Shown one piece after another: positions 1 through 4,909 of a DNA stretch of 5,041 nucleotides. The DNA lies in contig JBBSNI010000426.1 in NCBI GenBank assembly GCA_038232695.1, forward strand, positions 1 through 5,041, in the 5' to 3' direction. Position numbers and translations under genes: made by a program. This DNA comes from JAJNNC01 sp038232695. GTDB lineage: Bacteria; Bacteroidota; Bacteroidia; Cytophagales; Cyclobacteriaceae. Numbering within the stretch: the first letter of the stretch is position 1; the number at the start of each line of letters is the position of its first letter. A model generated the notes under the pieces. It was given only the letters and a program-made list of their open reading frames with translations, made no database searches and was not told the origin of the DNA.

Positions 1-132
1 AAACACTATCCTGCACTTGCCAACTTCCCACATCACAAACATACGGCTGAGGATGTAGAAGGTGTTGAAGAGCCTGCCATCCATGATGTCTTGTCAGAGA
101 TAGCTCACATCATAGTAAAAAATACAACGTAG
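1..132 (+). CDS. C-terminal tail of a TumE/DUF6516-like toxin (5' end outside window)
   Basis: Frame 1 is open from the first base to a TAG at 130-132 and encodes 43 residues. The tail contains NFPHHKH followed by an acidic stretch, then EEPAIHDVLSEI. This is the C-terminal signature I know from the DUF6516/TumE toxin family, where a PHHxH block precedes a 'seeP.leeVL..I' helix. TumE is the toxin half of a TA pair with TumA; I recall this only at family level. The start, and any antitoxin partner, lie to the left of the window. The DNA is AT-rich like the VapC-type module downstream, which fits a cluster of TA genes. The reading frame and stop are seen directly. The family call rests on about 35 residues matched from memory, so it is good but not certain. 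Confidence 0.66.
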   Translation, partial: KHYPALANFPHHKHTAEDVEGVEEPAIHDVLSEIAHIIVKNTT

Positions 133-333
133 CCTATCAAGCACAAAAAAATCTGACCTGTGGTGGGTTGCATATACTTTTGGCTGCTCATGCAGTATTT
201 ATGAGCGAAGTTAAATCAAGAAAATTCATTAGATTTGAATAAAAAGCTTTGTGAAACAGCCGAAGTCAAATATTAGCGAGTATTCTAATTTTTTACAGCC
301 AAAAAAAAGTTTTTTGATTAAAAAGCGAAACGT
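133..333. other. AT-rich intergenic region upstream of the antitoxin/PIN operon
   Basis: This 201-bp stretch has no convincing ORF. It contains a small inverted repeat, GCTCAT at 186-191 and ATGAGC at 201-206, with a 9-base loop. Closer to the next gene, an A8 run near 301-308 is followed by a T6 run. The small inverted repeat could be an operator for the autoregulated TA operon downstream, but it is too short to claim. The A/T runs are as likely to be simple base composition as a terminator for the upstream toxin. Confidence 0.4.
230..237 (+). promoter_or_regulatory. possible Bacteroidota -7 promoter element
   Basis: The sequence TAGATTTG fits the Bacteroidota primary sigma factor -7 consensus TAnnTTTG exactly. 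It lies about 96 bases before the ATG of the antitoxin gene. I do not see a clear -33 TTTG-type element at the expected distance, and the DNA is AT-rich, so a chance match is possible. Confidence 0.22.
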
Positions 334-615
334 ATGGAAACATCAGCCTTAGTCAAGATAGAGCTAACCGTGCCAAAATCAAAAATCCGTAAATTAAAAA
401 CACTCCTTAAAAAGGAAGGTATTTCGGTTCAGACGACAACAGCCAAAGAACCCAAGCAGCTTGCTACCCCAAAAAAGCTGCCTTACGGTATGCGAAAAGG
501 AAAGTATAAAAAGGGAGAAAAACCTTCAGACGCTATCAAAGCCATAGCAGACCGGGAACCGGAAGATTTTACTGAACTTAGAAGAAAAGCCTGGGGTGGA
601 CGGGGCGTCCACTGA
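334..615 (+). CDS. putative antitoxin partner of the PIN-domain toxin
   Basis: This encodes a 93-residue, very basic protein. Residues about 5-33 read as a beta strand ending in VPKSK, then a Lys-rich helix, then a short GISV strand. A flexible Lys/Pro-rich middle follows, and the tail ends EDFTELRRKAWGGRGVH. I do not recognise a named antitoxin family. The call rests mainly on context: its TGA (613-615) overlaps the ATG of the PIN-domain gene by one base, the usual arrangement of an antitoxin upstream of its toxin with translational coupling. The N-terminal strand-helix-strand pattern resembles the antitoxin at the right end of the window. The ATG at 334 is preceded by an A-rich leader without a Shine-Dalgarno sequence, as is normal in Bacteroidota. 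If the role is right, it would bind and neutralise the RNase and probably repress its own promoter. Confidence 0.68.
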   Translation: METSALVKIELTVPKSKIRKLKTLLKKEGISVQTTTAKEPKQLATPKKLPYGMRKGKYKKGEKPSDAIKAIADREPEDFTELRRKAWGGRGVH

Positions 616-1037
616 TGGAAAGCGCGATAGCAAAGAAAAGAGCCAAGAAGACGATCCTTTGTGATACAAATGTAGTATTTGGTTATTATCACAAAAAAGA
701 GGAAATGATTATGGAACTGGATGGTCTTGGATTTGAAAGGCTTGCTATTTCTTCTGTGTCAGTGGCAGAAATGTATTTCTACATGCGGAAGCGTGAGAGG
801 AGAAAAACCAAGCAACTATTGAACAAATTTCAAGTGCAGCCGCTCACTACTGAAATTTCAAATCTCTTTGAGCAATTGATGTACGAACACCATACAAAGC
901 ATCCTAGCATACCAGATTGCCTGATTGCAGCCACAGCACTTGTAATCAATGCCGAGCTATTCACTTTTAACAAAAAACATTTTACCTACTACGAGGGAAT
1001 CAAAATTTATAAACCTAAATATAAACACCAAGCTTGA
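615..1037 (+). CDS. PIN-domain ribonuclease toxin, VapC-like
   Basis: This encodes a 140-residue protein, close to the usual VapC length of about 130-140. VapC-type toxins are Mg2+-dependent endoribonucleases that cut tRNA or rRNA when the antitoxin is lost. The PIN-fold acidic positions are visible: Asp17 in CDTN, Glu52 in SVAEMY, and Asp101 in IPDCLIAATAL. The terminal TFNKKHF motif supplies Asn119, corresponding to the common T.N..HF ending of PIN domains. The first 12 residues are Lys/Arg-rich and precede the hydrophobic strand carrying Asp17. The start overlaps the TGA of the upstream antitoxin gene by one base, so the two are almost certainly co-translated. All catalytic residues are present and the frame is intact, so this toxin should be active. 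The target RNA cannot be read from the sequence. Confidence 0.9.
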   Translation: MESAIAKKRAKKTILCDTNVVFGYYHKKEEMIMELDGLGFERLAISSVSVAEMYFYMRKRERRKTKQLLNKFQVQPLTTEISNLFEQLMYEHHTKHPSIPDCLIAATALVINAELFTFNKKHFTYYEGIKIYKPKYKHQA

Positions 1038-1097
1038 AAAATAAGACGTTGCCAGACCAGAAGAAGTCGATAGTATCGTCATACAGGCAAAATAAAA

Positions 1098-1145
1098 AAT
1101 CCGCCCGGCGTCCCGGCGACCTGTGGCGGGTCGGATTCTGTTTTT
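1098..1145. terminator. GC-rich hairpin with T-tract after the PIN toxin gene
   Basis: AATCCGCCCG at 1098-1107 pairs with CGGGTCGGATT at 1127-1137, with one bulged A. The loop is GC-rich and contains a CCCGGCG direct repeat. The right arm is followed, after four bases, by five T (1141-1145), and the left arm is preceded by an A-run. It could therefore terminate transcription in both directions. It lies about 60 bases after the toxin stop and marks the boundary between the AT-rich TA module and the GC-richer core. Confidence 0.6.
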
Positions 1146-1170
1146 AAGAAAGATCAACAGGCTTAGGCAA

Positions 1171-1323
1171 TCACCTCTTCTCTTTCTGCCTTGTTGCCAG
1201 GTAAGTCGCCGGAACGCCGGTCGCCAGCGCTGTCAGAAAATCCGTCGGGGCAACGTGAGCATCACCTTTCTGTTGCCCTTCCGGTACGAGGCTAAACACA
1301 ACAGGTTGGCTATCGTTACTATC
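1171..1323 (-). pseudogene. possible C-terminal remnant of an unrecognised minus-strand gene
   Basis: On the minus strand this stretch reads as about 50 residues that look protein-like: SQPVVFSLVPEGQQKGDAHV, then APTDFLTALATGVPATYLAT, ending RQKEKR and TGA. The composition is balanced and the codons resemble those of the neighbouring GC-richer genes. Upstream, the frame runs into the transporter gene on the other strand, where the residues stop looking meaningful and no sensible start appears. It may be the tail of a gene whose front was lost when the neighbouring segment arrived. I recognise no domain. The alternative is a chance open frame in non-coding DNA. The rest of the gap from 1038 to 1330 holds only the hairpin described separately. 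Confidence 0.28.
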
Positions 1324-1330
1324 AGTGAAT

Positions 1331-1978
1331 ATGAACACAACTGTAAAAGATAACCCGCAGCTTCTCCGGCTGGCTTTCAGGCTAAGCATGATCACCATCT
1401 TTTATAACCTGATAGAAGGCGTGGTCTCCACCTACTTTGGGCTGGCAGATGATACGCTGGTGCTGTTTGGGTTTGGTATCGATAGCTTCGTAGAGGTGCT
1501 TTCCGGCATTGGCATCGCCCATATGATCTACCGGATGCAGCGCAGTGCGGTGCAGGAAAGAGACGTTTTTGAGCGGCAGGCGCTGCAACTGACCGGCTTT
1601 AGCTTTTATTTTCTGGCGGTCAGCATGGTCGTTACTTCGTTTCTGAACATTTATATGGGTACAGAACCGCACACGACCCTGGCGGGCATCATTGTTTCCC
1701 TGGTGTCTATCCTGACCATGTATTTTCTGCTTCGCAAAAAGCTGGAAGTGGGCAAAGCCCTGGATTCTGCGCCTATCATTGCCGACGCGCACTGTACCAA
1801 AGCCTGTCTGTATCTGTCGCTGGTGGTGCTGCTCTCCAGTTTTCTTTATGAAGTTTTTCGTTTGCCGTATGTAGATGCGGCTGGGGCGTTGGGCATCGCC
1901 TGGTTTGCCTTCCGTGAGGGCAGAGAAGCTTTTGAGAAAGCCCGAAAAGGACACTTCACCTGCGACAATTGTGCATGA
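1331..1978 (+). CDS. small CDF-like cation transporter with Cys-x3-Cys in TM5
   Basis: This encodes a 215-residue polytopic membrane protein with about six helices, near residues 13-36, 42-67, 86-109, 117-134, 157-174 and 181-194. It resembles the membrane half of cation diffusion facilitators, which export divalent metals in exchange for protons. In TM2, GIDSFVEVLSGI places Asp51 and Glu55 where CDF proteins have (H/D)-x3-D. In TM5, ADAHCTKACLYLS lines up with the CDF ADAxHxxxD motif, but Cys155 and Cys159 take the His and Asp positions. The only other cysteines are Cys211 and Cys214 in the C-terminal TCDNCA. The large cytoplasmic domain of standard CDFs (about 300 residues) is absent. I chose ATG 1331 over the in-frame GTG at 1325. 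A transport role and a thiophilic metal are inferences; the substrate is unknown. It is followed 66 bases later by the SDR gene. Confidence 0.72.
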   Translation: MNTTVKDNPQLLRLAFRLSMITIFYNLIEGVVSTYFGLADDTLVLFGFGIDSFVEVLSGIGIAHMIYRMQRSAVQERDVFERQALQLTGFSFYFLAVSMVVTSFLNIYMGTEPHTTLAGIIVSLVSILTMYFLLRKKLEVGKALDSAPIIADAHCTKACLYLSLVVLLSSFLYEVFRLPYVDAAGALGIAWFAFREGREAFEKARKGHFTCDNCA

Positions 1979-1987
1979 TCCATCCGA

Positions 1988-2041
1988 ACAAAACAGCATC
2001 AGAATTCTTTACTATACAATCTATATTTCACAAAACAGCAT
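1988..2041. repeat. 12-bp direct repeat in the transporter-SDR gap
   Basis: ACAAAACAGCAT occurs at 1988-1999 and again at 2030-2041, 42 bases apart, the second copy ending three bases before the SDR start codon. Between them is an AT-rich stretch with TATATTTC (2022-2029), which is one base away from the Bacteroidota -7 consensus TAnnTTTG. The repeat could be a regulator site or a leftover of a short duplication. The exact repeat is seen directly; any function is a guess. Confidence 0.5.
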
Positions 2042-2044
2042 ACA

Positions 2045-3070
2045 ATGAAATCAAAGCAATATGATCCGCTTCATTTGAAAAAACAGGTAGTCGTCGTCAC
2101 GGGTGCCTCCGCCGGGCTGGGCAGAGCCATTGCCCGTGAGTTTGCCCGCAGCGGTGCCCGCATCGGGCTGCTGGCGCGTGGCAAAGACGGGCTGGAAGGC
2201 GCCCGGCGCGACGTAGAATCCCTGGGAGGCGAAGCCCTGGCGATAGAAGTGGACGTCAGCGATGCCGACAAAGTGGCAGCGGCGGCCCAGCAGGTAGAAG
2301 ACCACTTCGGACCGATAGACGTCTGGGTCAATAATGCCATGAACAGCGTTTTTTCGCCTTTCAAAGAGATGACACCCGAAGAATACCGGCTCGTGACGGA
2401 AGTCACTTACCTGGGGCAAGTATACGGCACAATGGCAGCCCTGAAAAAAATGCTGCCCCGCAACCATGGCGCTATCGTGCTGGTCGGGTCGGCGCTGGCG
2501 TACCGGGGCATTCCCCTGCAAGCGGCCTACTGCGGTGCCAAACACGGCATCCAGGGATTCTTTGAGTCGCTACGCACCGAACTGATCCACGACAAGAGCA
2601 AGGTCAGTTTGAGCATGGTGCAGTTGCCTGCTATGAACACTACCCAGTTTGGGTTTGTCAAAAGCCGCCTGCCTAAAAAGCCCCGCCCGATGGGCACGAT
2701 CTACGAGCCGGAGATAGCCGCCAAAGCGGTGGTGTACGCCGCCAAGCATGGCAAAAGGGAAGTCTACGTAGGCTATCCGACCTGGCAGACCATCGTCGGC
2801 AATAAGTTTATTCCCGACGGACTGGATCATTACCTGGCCAAGATCGGCTACAAAGGCCAGCAAACCGACCAGCCTGAAGACCCTAACAGACAAAACAATC
2901 TTTGGGAACCCATTCCGGGCGATCATGGCGCGCATGGAAATTTTGCGGCGCAGTCGTGGGACTTTAGCCCGCAATTCTGGGCCGCTACCCACCAATGGAT
3001 TACCATCGCAGGCATCACCGCTATTACTGTTGGCTTAGGCGTAGGGCTGGTGAGGAAGATGTTGGGTTAA
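2045..3070 (+). CDS. classical SDR oxidoreductase with C-terminal membrane anchor
   Basis: This encodes a 341-residue short-chain dehydrogenase/reductase. The Rossmann glycine motif TGASAGLG lies at 19-26. Arg45 follows the second strand (LLARG), which usually favours NADP(H). Asp70 is in the DVS adenine-contact motif, and NNA is at 96-98. The catalytic residues are Ser149, Tyr162 and Lys166 (YCGAK), so the enzyme should be active. Classical SDRs are about 250 residues long. Here the fold is followed by an extension rich in Gly, His, Pro and aromatic residues (about 255-317) and a hydrophobic segment from Trp318 to about Val336, ending RKMLG. This looks like a single C-terminal membrane anchor with the catalytic domain left in the cytoplasm. 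The ATG at 2045 begins a short N-terminus directly before the first strand, with no Shine-Dalgarno sequence. The substrate cannot be told; an aldehyde, ketone or alcohol is expected from the family. Confidence 0.9.
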   Translation: MKSKQYDPLHLKKQVVVVTGASAGLGRAIAREFARSGARIGLLARGKDGLEGARRDVESLGGEALAIEVDVSDADKVAAAAQQVEDHFGPIDVWVNNAMNSVFSPFKEMTPEEYRLVTEVTYLGQVYGTMAALKKMLPRNHGAIVLVGSALAYRGIPLQAAYCGAKHGIQGFFESLRTELIHDKSKVSLSMVQLPAMNTTQFGFVKSRLPKKPRPMGTIYEPEIAAKAVVYAAKHGKREVYVGYPTWQTIVGNKFIPDGLDHYLAKIGYKGQQTDQPEDPNRQNNLWEPIPGDHGAHGNFAAQSWDFSPQFWAATHQWITIAGITAITVGLGVGLVRKMLG

Positions 3071-3104
3071 GTCTGATATAAATTTATGCCATTGCTGTTA
3101 TAAT

Positions 3105-3185
3105 ACTTGAACATTGAGTGTTGAATATTGAGTGTTGAGCGTTTAAAAAATATTCAATACTCAATATTCAATGCTCAAGTTTTTT
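3105..3185. terminator. heptamer-repeat hairpin with T6 tail after the SDR gene
   Basis: The arms 3105-3134 and 3151-3180 pair without gaps over 30 positions: 24 Watson-Crick pairs, 4 G-U and 2 mismatches by my count, with two more A-T pairs at the loop. The right arm runs into six T (3180-3185), so it should terminate the SDR transcript. The left arm is built from 7-base units of the form (A/G)TTGA(A/G)(T/C), and the right arm from their complements, such as TATTCAA and TACTCAA. This kind of TTGAAT-type repeat hairpin is scattered between genes in several Bacteroidota genomes as I recall. It could therefore also be an interspersed repeat rather than a dedicated terminator. Confidence 0.72.
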
Positions 3186-3236
3186 CATTTACTGTCAAAA
3201 CAGAAACCAGTACCTAAAACCTAATCTCTAACAACC

Positions 3237-4154
3237 ATGAGTGTATCCAGAATCAAGCTTTCCCCGGAAGGACCGGAATTTTCCAGGCTCGTGCTGGGCA
3301 TGTGGCGGCTGGCAGACCCACCTGTGCCGGATGCACAGCAAACCTTGTCTTTGATAGAAAGCAGCCTGGAAGCAGGCGTTACTACGTTTGACGAAGCGGA
3401 TATTTACGGAGACTACAGCAGCGAAGAGCTATTTGGCAAATCCTTGCGGCTGCAACCTGCGCTGCGGGAAAAGATGGAGATCGTCACCAAATGCGGTATC
3501 AAACTCATTTCCGGCAAAAGACCGGATCACGGTTTCAAGCATTATGACACCAGCCGGGCGCACATCACCCGTTCTGCCGAGCATTCGCTCAAGGTGATGC
3601 ATACCGACCGCATAGACCTGCTGCTCATCCACCGCCCCGATCCTTTGATGGACCCCGACGAGATCGCTGCTGCCTTTACTGCTTTGAAAGAACAGGGAAA
3701 AGTATTGCACTTTGGGGTTTCCAATTTTACCGTCCGGCAATGGGAACTGTTGCAGTCCCGCTTGTCTTTCCCGCTGGTCACCAACCAGATTGAGATTTCC
3801 CTGCTTCACCAAACCCCTTTTATGGATGGCAGTATTGATTACTGCTTGCAACACCGTATCGCGCCTATGGCCTGGTCGCCCTATGCCGGGGGACGGTTGT
3901 TCGATAGCAAAGATATTGAGCAGCAGGTGCGTTTGCACAAAGCGTTGCATAAGATAAGCCAACGGCATGAGGATGCTTCTATAGACCAGATCGCCTTAGC
4001 CTGGCTTTACAGACATCCTGCGCGTATCGTTCCTATCATCGGCACGGGCAAGCCCGAGAGGGTACAATCAGCCGCACAGGCTGAAAAGATCAAGCTTTCC
4101 CGGGAAGACTGGTTTGAACTATGGACTGCTGCAAGGGGAGAGGAAGTGCCCTAA
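3237..4154 (+). CDS. aldo/keto reductase, YdhF-like
   Basis: This encodes a 305-residue (alpha/beta)8-barrel oxidoreductase, full length for the family. It resembles E. coli YdhF along most of its length: an N-terminal PEGPEFSRLVLG.WRL, the LLLIHRPDPLMD.DE block, HFGVSNFT, TNQ.EIS, and a DWFELWTAARGEEVP end. The catalytic tetrad is intact: Asp52 and Tyr57 in FDEADIYG, Lys85 in VTKCG and His132 in LLIHRPDP. The IIGTGKPERV motif near 267-276 supplies the NADPH phosphate contacts. The expected activity is NADPH-dependent reduction of a carbonyl compound in the cytoplasm; the physiological substrate of YdhF-type enzymes is not established as far as I know. The gene lies 51 bases after the T-tract of the upstream hairpin, so it probably has its own promoter. 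Its stop is 20 bases from the end of the convergent hicB gene. The ATG at 3237 follows ACAACC, typical of Bacteroidota leaders. Confidence 0.93.
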   Translation: MSVSRIKLSPEGPEFSRLVLGMWRLADPPVPDAQQTLSLIESSLEAGVTTFDEADIYGDYSSEELFGKSLRLQPALREKMEIVTKCGIKLISGKRPDHGFKHYDTSRAHITRSAEHSLKVMHTDRIDLLLIHRPDPLMDPDEIAAAFTALKEQGKVLHFGVSNFTVRQWELLQSRLSFPLVTNQIEISLLHQTPFMDGSIDYCLQHRIAPMAWSPYAGGRLFDSKDIEQQVRLHKALHKISQRHEDASIDQIALAWLYRHPARIVPIIGTGKPERVQSAAQAEKIKLSREDWFELWTAARGEEVP

Positions 4155-4174
4155 AGACTGGTATTTTTGAAGCT

Positions 4175-4387
4175 TCAGGCAAACATCAGCCGCCGGCCCT
4201 TGGGCTCCGGGATAGGGTCGCCAAACTCTTTGGCTGTATCAATCCACAATTGCACAGCCTCCTGGGCAGAGGCCAATGCGGCTTCCTGGGTAGCCCCATG
4301 CGCCATACATCCCGGCAGTTCTGGTACTTCCGACACAAAAAGCTTATCCTCTGCACTCCAATAAATAATTACCTCATATTTGTGCAT
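4175..4387 (-). CDS. hicB: HicB-family antitoxin without an adjacent hicA
   Basis: This encodes a 70-residue protein with the HicB partial RNase H-like fold: MHKYEVIIYWSAEDKLFVSE, then VPELPGCMAHGATQEAALAS, an AQEAVQLWIDTAKEFG helix and a short C-terminal tail ending PIPEPKGRRLMFA. The ELPGC.AHG.T..EA core is diagnostic. HicB proteins normally neutralise HicA, a small double-stranded-RNA-binding mRNA interferase. No hicA is visible on either side: downstream is the convergent aldo/keto reductase, upstream a ParE/RelE toxin gene. The protein lacks the C-terminal DNA-binding domain found in longer HicBs. I chose ATG 4387 because the family starts there and the upstream extension to 4453 only rereads toxin-gene sequence in another frame. 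The restored toxin frame ends two bases before this ATG, so the gene is the last member of a minus-strand operon and was probably translated by coupling. Confidence 0.88.
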   Translation of the reverse strand: MHKYEVIIYWSAEDKLFVSEVPELPGCMAHGATQEAALASAQEAVQLWIDTAKEFGDPIPEPKGRRLMFA

Positions 4388-4389
4388 TA

Positions 4390-4691
4390 CTATCTGTCCT
4401 TCCAAATTTTTGGATTTCTGTAGGTACTGAATACTGCCCTGATCGTGACCCATTTGTATTGTTCATCGACCGTAAAGTGTATCATGTAGGGAAACTTTTT
4501 GAGAGGTAGGCAATGTACATCGTCATATCGTACCTGAAAGAAAAGAATGGATTGGTTTTCAGCTTTTTGAAAGAAGTTTTCAGTTCAGCATGAAATTTAC
4601 GCCCAAGTCCAGGCTGTTGTCTATTGTACCAGTCAATACCCTCCTGAATGTCCTGGTACGCTTCTGGTTCAATCTTGATCTTAAAAGCCAT
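4390..4691 (-). pseudogene. ParE/RelE-family toxin disrupted by a 5-bp duplication
   Basis: The N-terminal half reads MAFKIKIEPEAYQDIQEGID, WYNRQQPGLGRKFH and LKTSFKKLKTNPFF, typical of Bacteroidota ParE/RelE (plasmid-stabilisation) toxins. After Phe50 the frame goes wrong and stops at 4482, giving a 69-residue product. The family's C-terminal half is intact in another frame: QVRYDDVHCLPLKKFPYMIH, FTVDEQYKWVTIRAVFSTYR and NPKIWKDR, with TAG at 4390-4392. The two halves join perfectly if one copy of the tandem AAAGA AAAGA (4537-4546, plus strand) is removed; 302 minus 5 bases gives exactly 98 codons plus stop, the usual length. The truncated product lacks the C-terminal strands that carry functional residues in this fold, so it is probably inactive. 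The ATG at 4691 overlaps the antitoxin TGA by one base. A programmed -1 frameshift is the less likely alternative. Confidence 0.9.
4537..4546. repeat. AAAGA tandem duplication causing the toxin frameshift
   Basis: Two perfect adjacent AAAGA copies lie at 4537-4541 and 4542-4546. On the coding strand the affected stretch reads CCATTCTTTTCTTTCAG; with one copy it would read CCATTCTTTCAG, encoding Pro-Phe-Phe-Gln and continuing in frame. Replication slippage across an A/G-rich tract is the obvious cause, and the same tract could revert. Confidence 0.85.
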
Positions 4692-4897
4692 CAATCAAAT
4701 CTAAAGTTGTCCTGTACCTGATCCCAGTCCAAGAGCCTATCCGGGTTTTGATCAGACTTTTTGATCCTCTCTCTAACGATAGCCTTATGTTCTTCGGGTA
4801 TCTCCACTTTCTCTGCTACCTCAAAGCCTAATTGTTTAATAAGCTCCATAAAGAAGCCCAGCTTTTTATCCGGTATCTTTAATGTTACTTCTTTCAT
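4691..4897 (-). CDS. antitoxin of the ParE/RelE-type pair
   Basis: This encodes a 68-residue acidic/basic small protein: MKEVTLKIPDKKLGFFMELI, KQLGFEVAEKVEIPEEHKAI, VRERIKKSDQNPDRLLDWDQ, VQDNFRFD. The pattern of a beta strand ending IPDKK, a helix, a GFEV strand, then IPEEHK..VRERI and a final LLDWD.V.D.F is what I know from Bacteroidota antitoxins that sit before ParE/RelE toxins. It should wrap around the toxin and, with its N-terminal part, bind its own operator. Its TGA overlaps the toxin ATG by one base. I preferred the ATG at 4897 to the one at 4948: the family begins with this strand, and the extra 17 residues would read through the inverted repeat at 4910-4921. No Shine-Dalgarno sequence is visible. 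With the toxin disrupted, it may now be an orphan antitoxin. Confidence 0.82.
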   Translation of the reverse strand: MKEVTLKIPDKKLGFFMELIKQLGFEVAEKVEIPEEHKAIVRERIKKSDQNPDRLLDWDQVQDNFRFD

Positions 4898-4909
4898 ATG
4901 AAATAGGGT

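Noticed and set aside
186..206. GCTCAT/ATGAGC inverted repeat as a TA operator
   Set aside because: A 6-bp stem with a 9-base loop is common by chance in a sequence of this length, and no second copy is present to support regulator binding.
1382..1999. 205-residue minus-strand open frame opposite the transporter gene
   Set aside because: It is the antisense shadow of a clear membrane protein gene. The translation is rich in Gln, His and Arg with no domain or hydrophobic pattern.
2051..2995. Long minus-strand open frames opposite the SDR gene
   Set aside because: They are shadows of a strongly supported SDR gene, caused by its GC-rich codon use.
3429..3968. 179-residue minus-strand open frame opposite the aldo/keto reductase
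   Set aside because: The opposite strand encodes an intact YdhF-like enzyme with its full catalytic tetrad. This frame has no recognisable motif.
4121..4423. 100-residue plus-strand open frame after the aldo/keto reductase
   Set aside because: It overlaps the end of the reductase gene and runs antisense to hicB, and its translation shows no family features.
4388..4453. N-terminal extension of HicB to the upstream ATG at 4453
   Set aside because: The extra 22 residues are an out-of-frame reading of the toxin gene's C-terminal coding sequence, and the HicB fold begins at the ATG at 4387.
4535..4550. Programmed -1 ribosomal frameshift in the toxin gene
   Set aside because: The coding strand reads TTCTTTTCTTTC, which does not form a canonical slippery heptamer in the reading frame. 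A simple 5-bp tandem duplication explains the frame change and gives the exact family length when removed.
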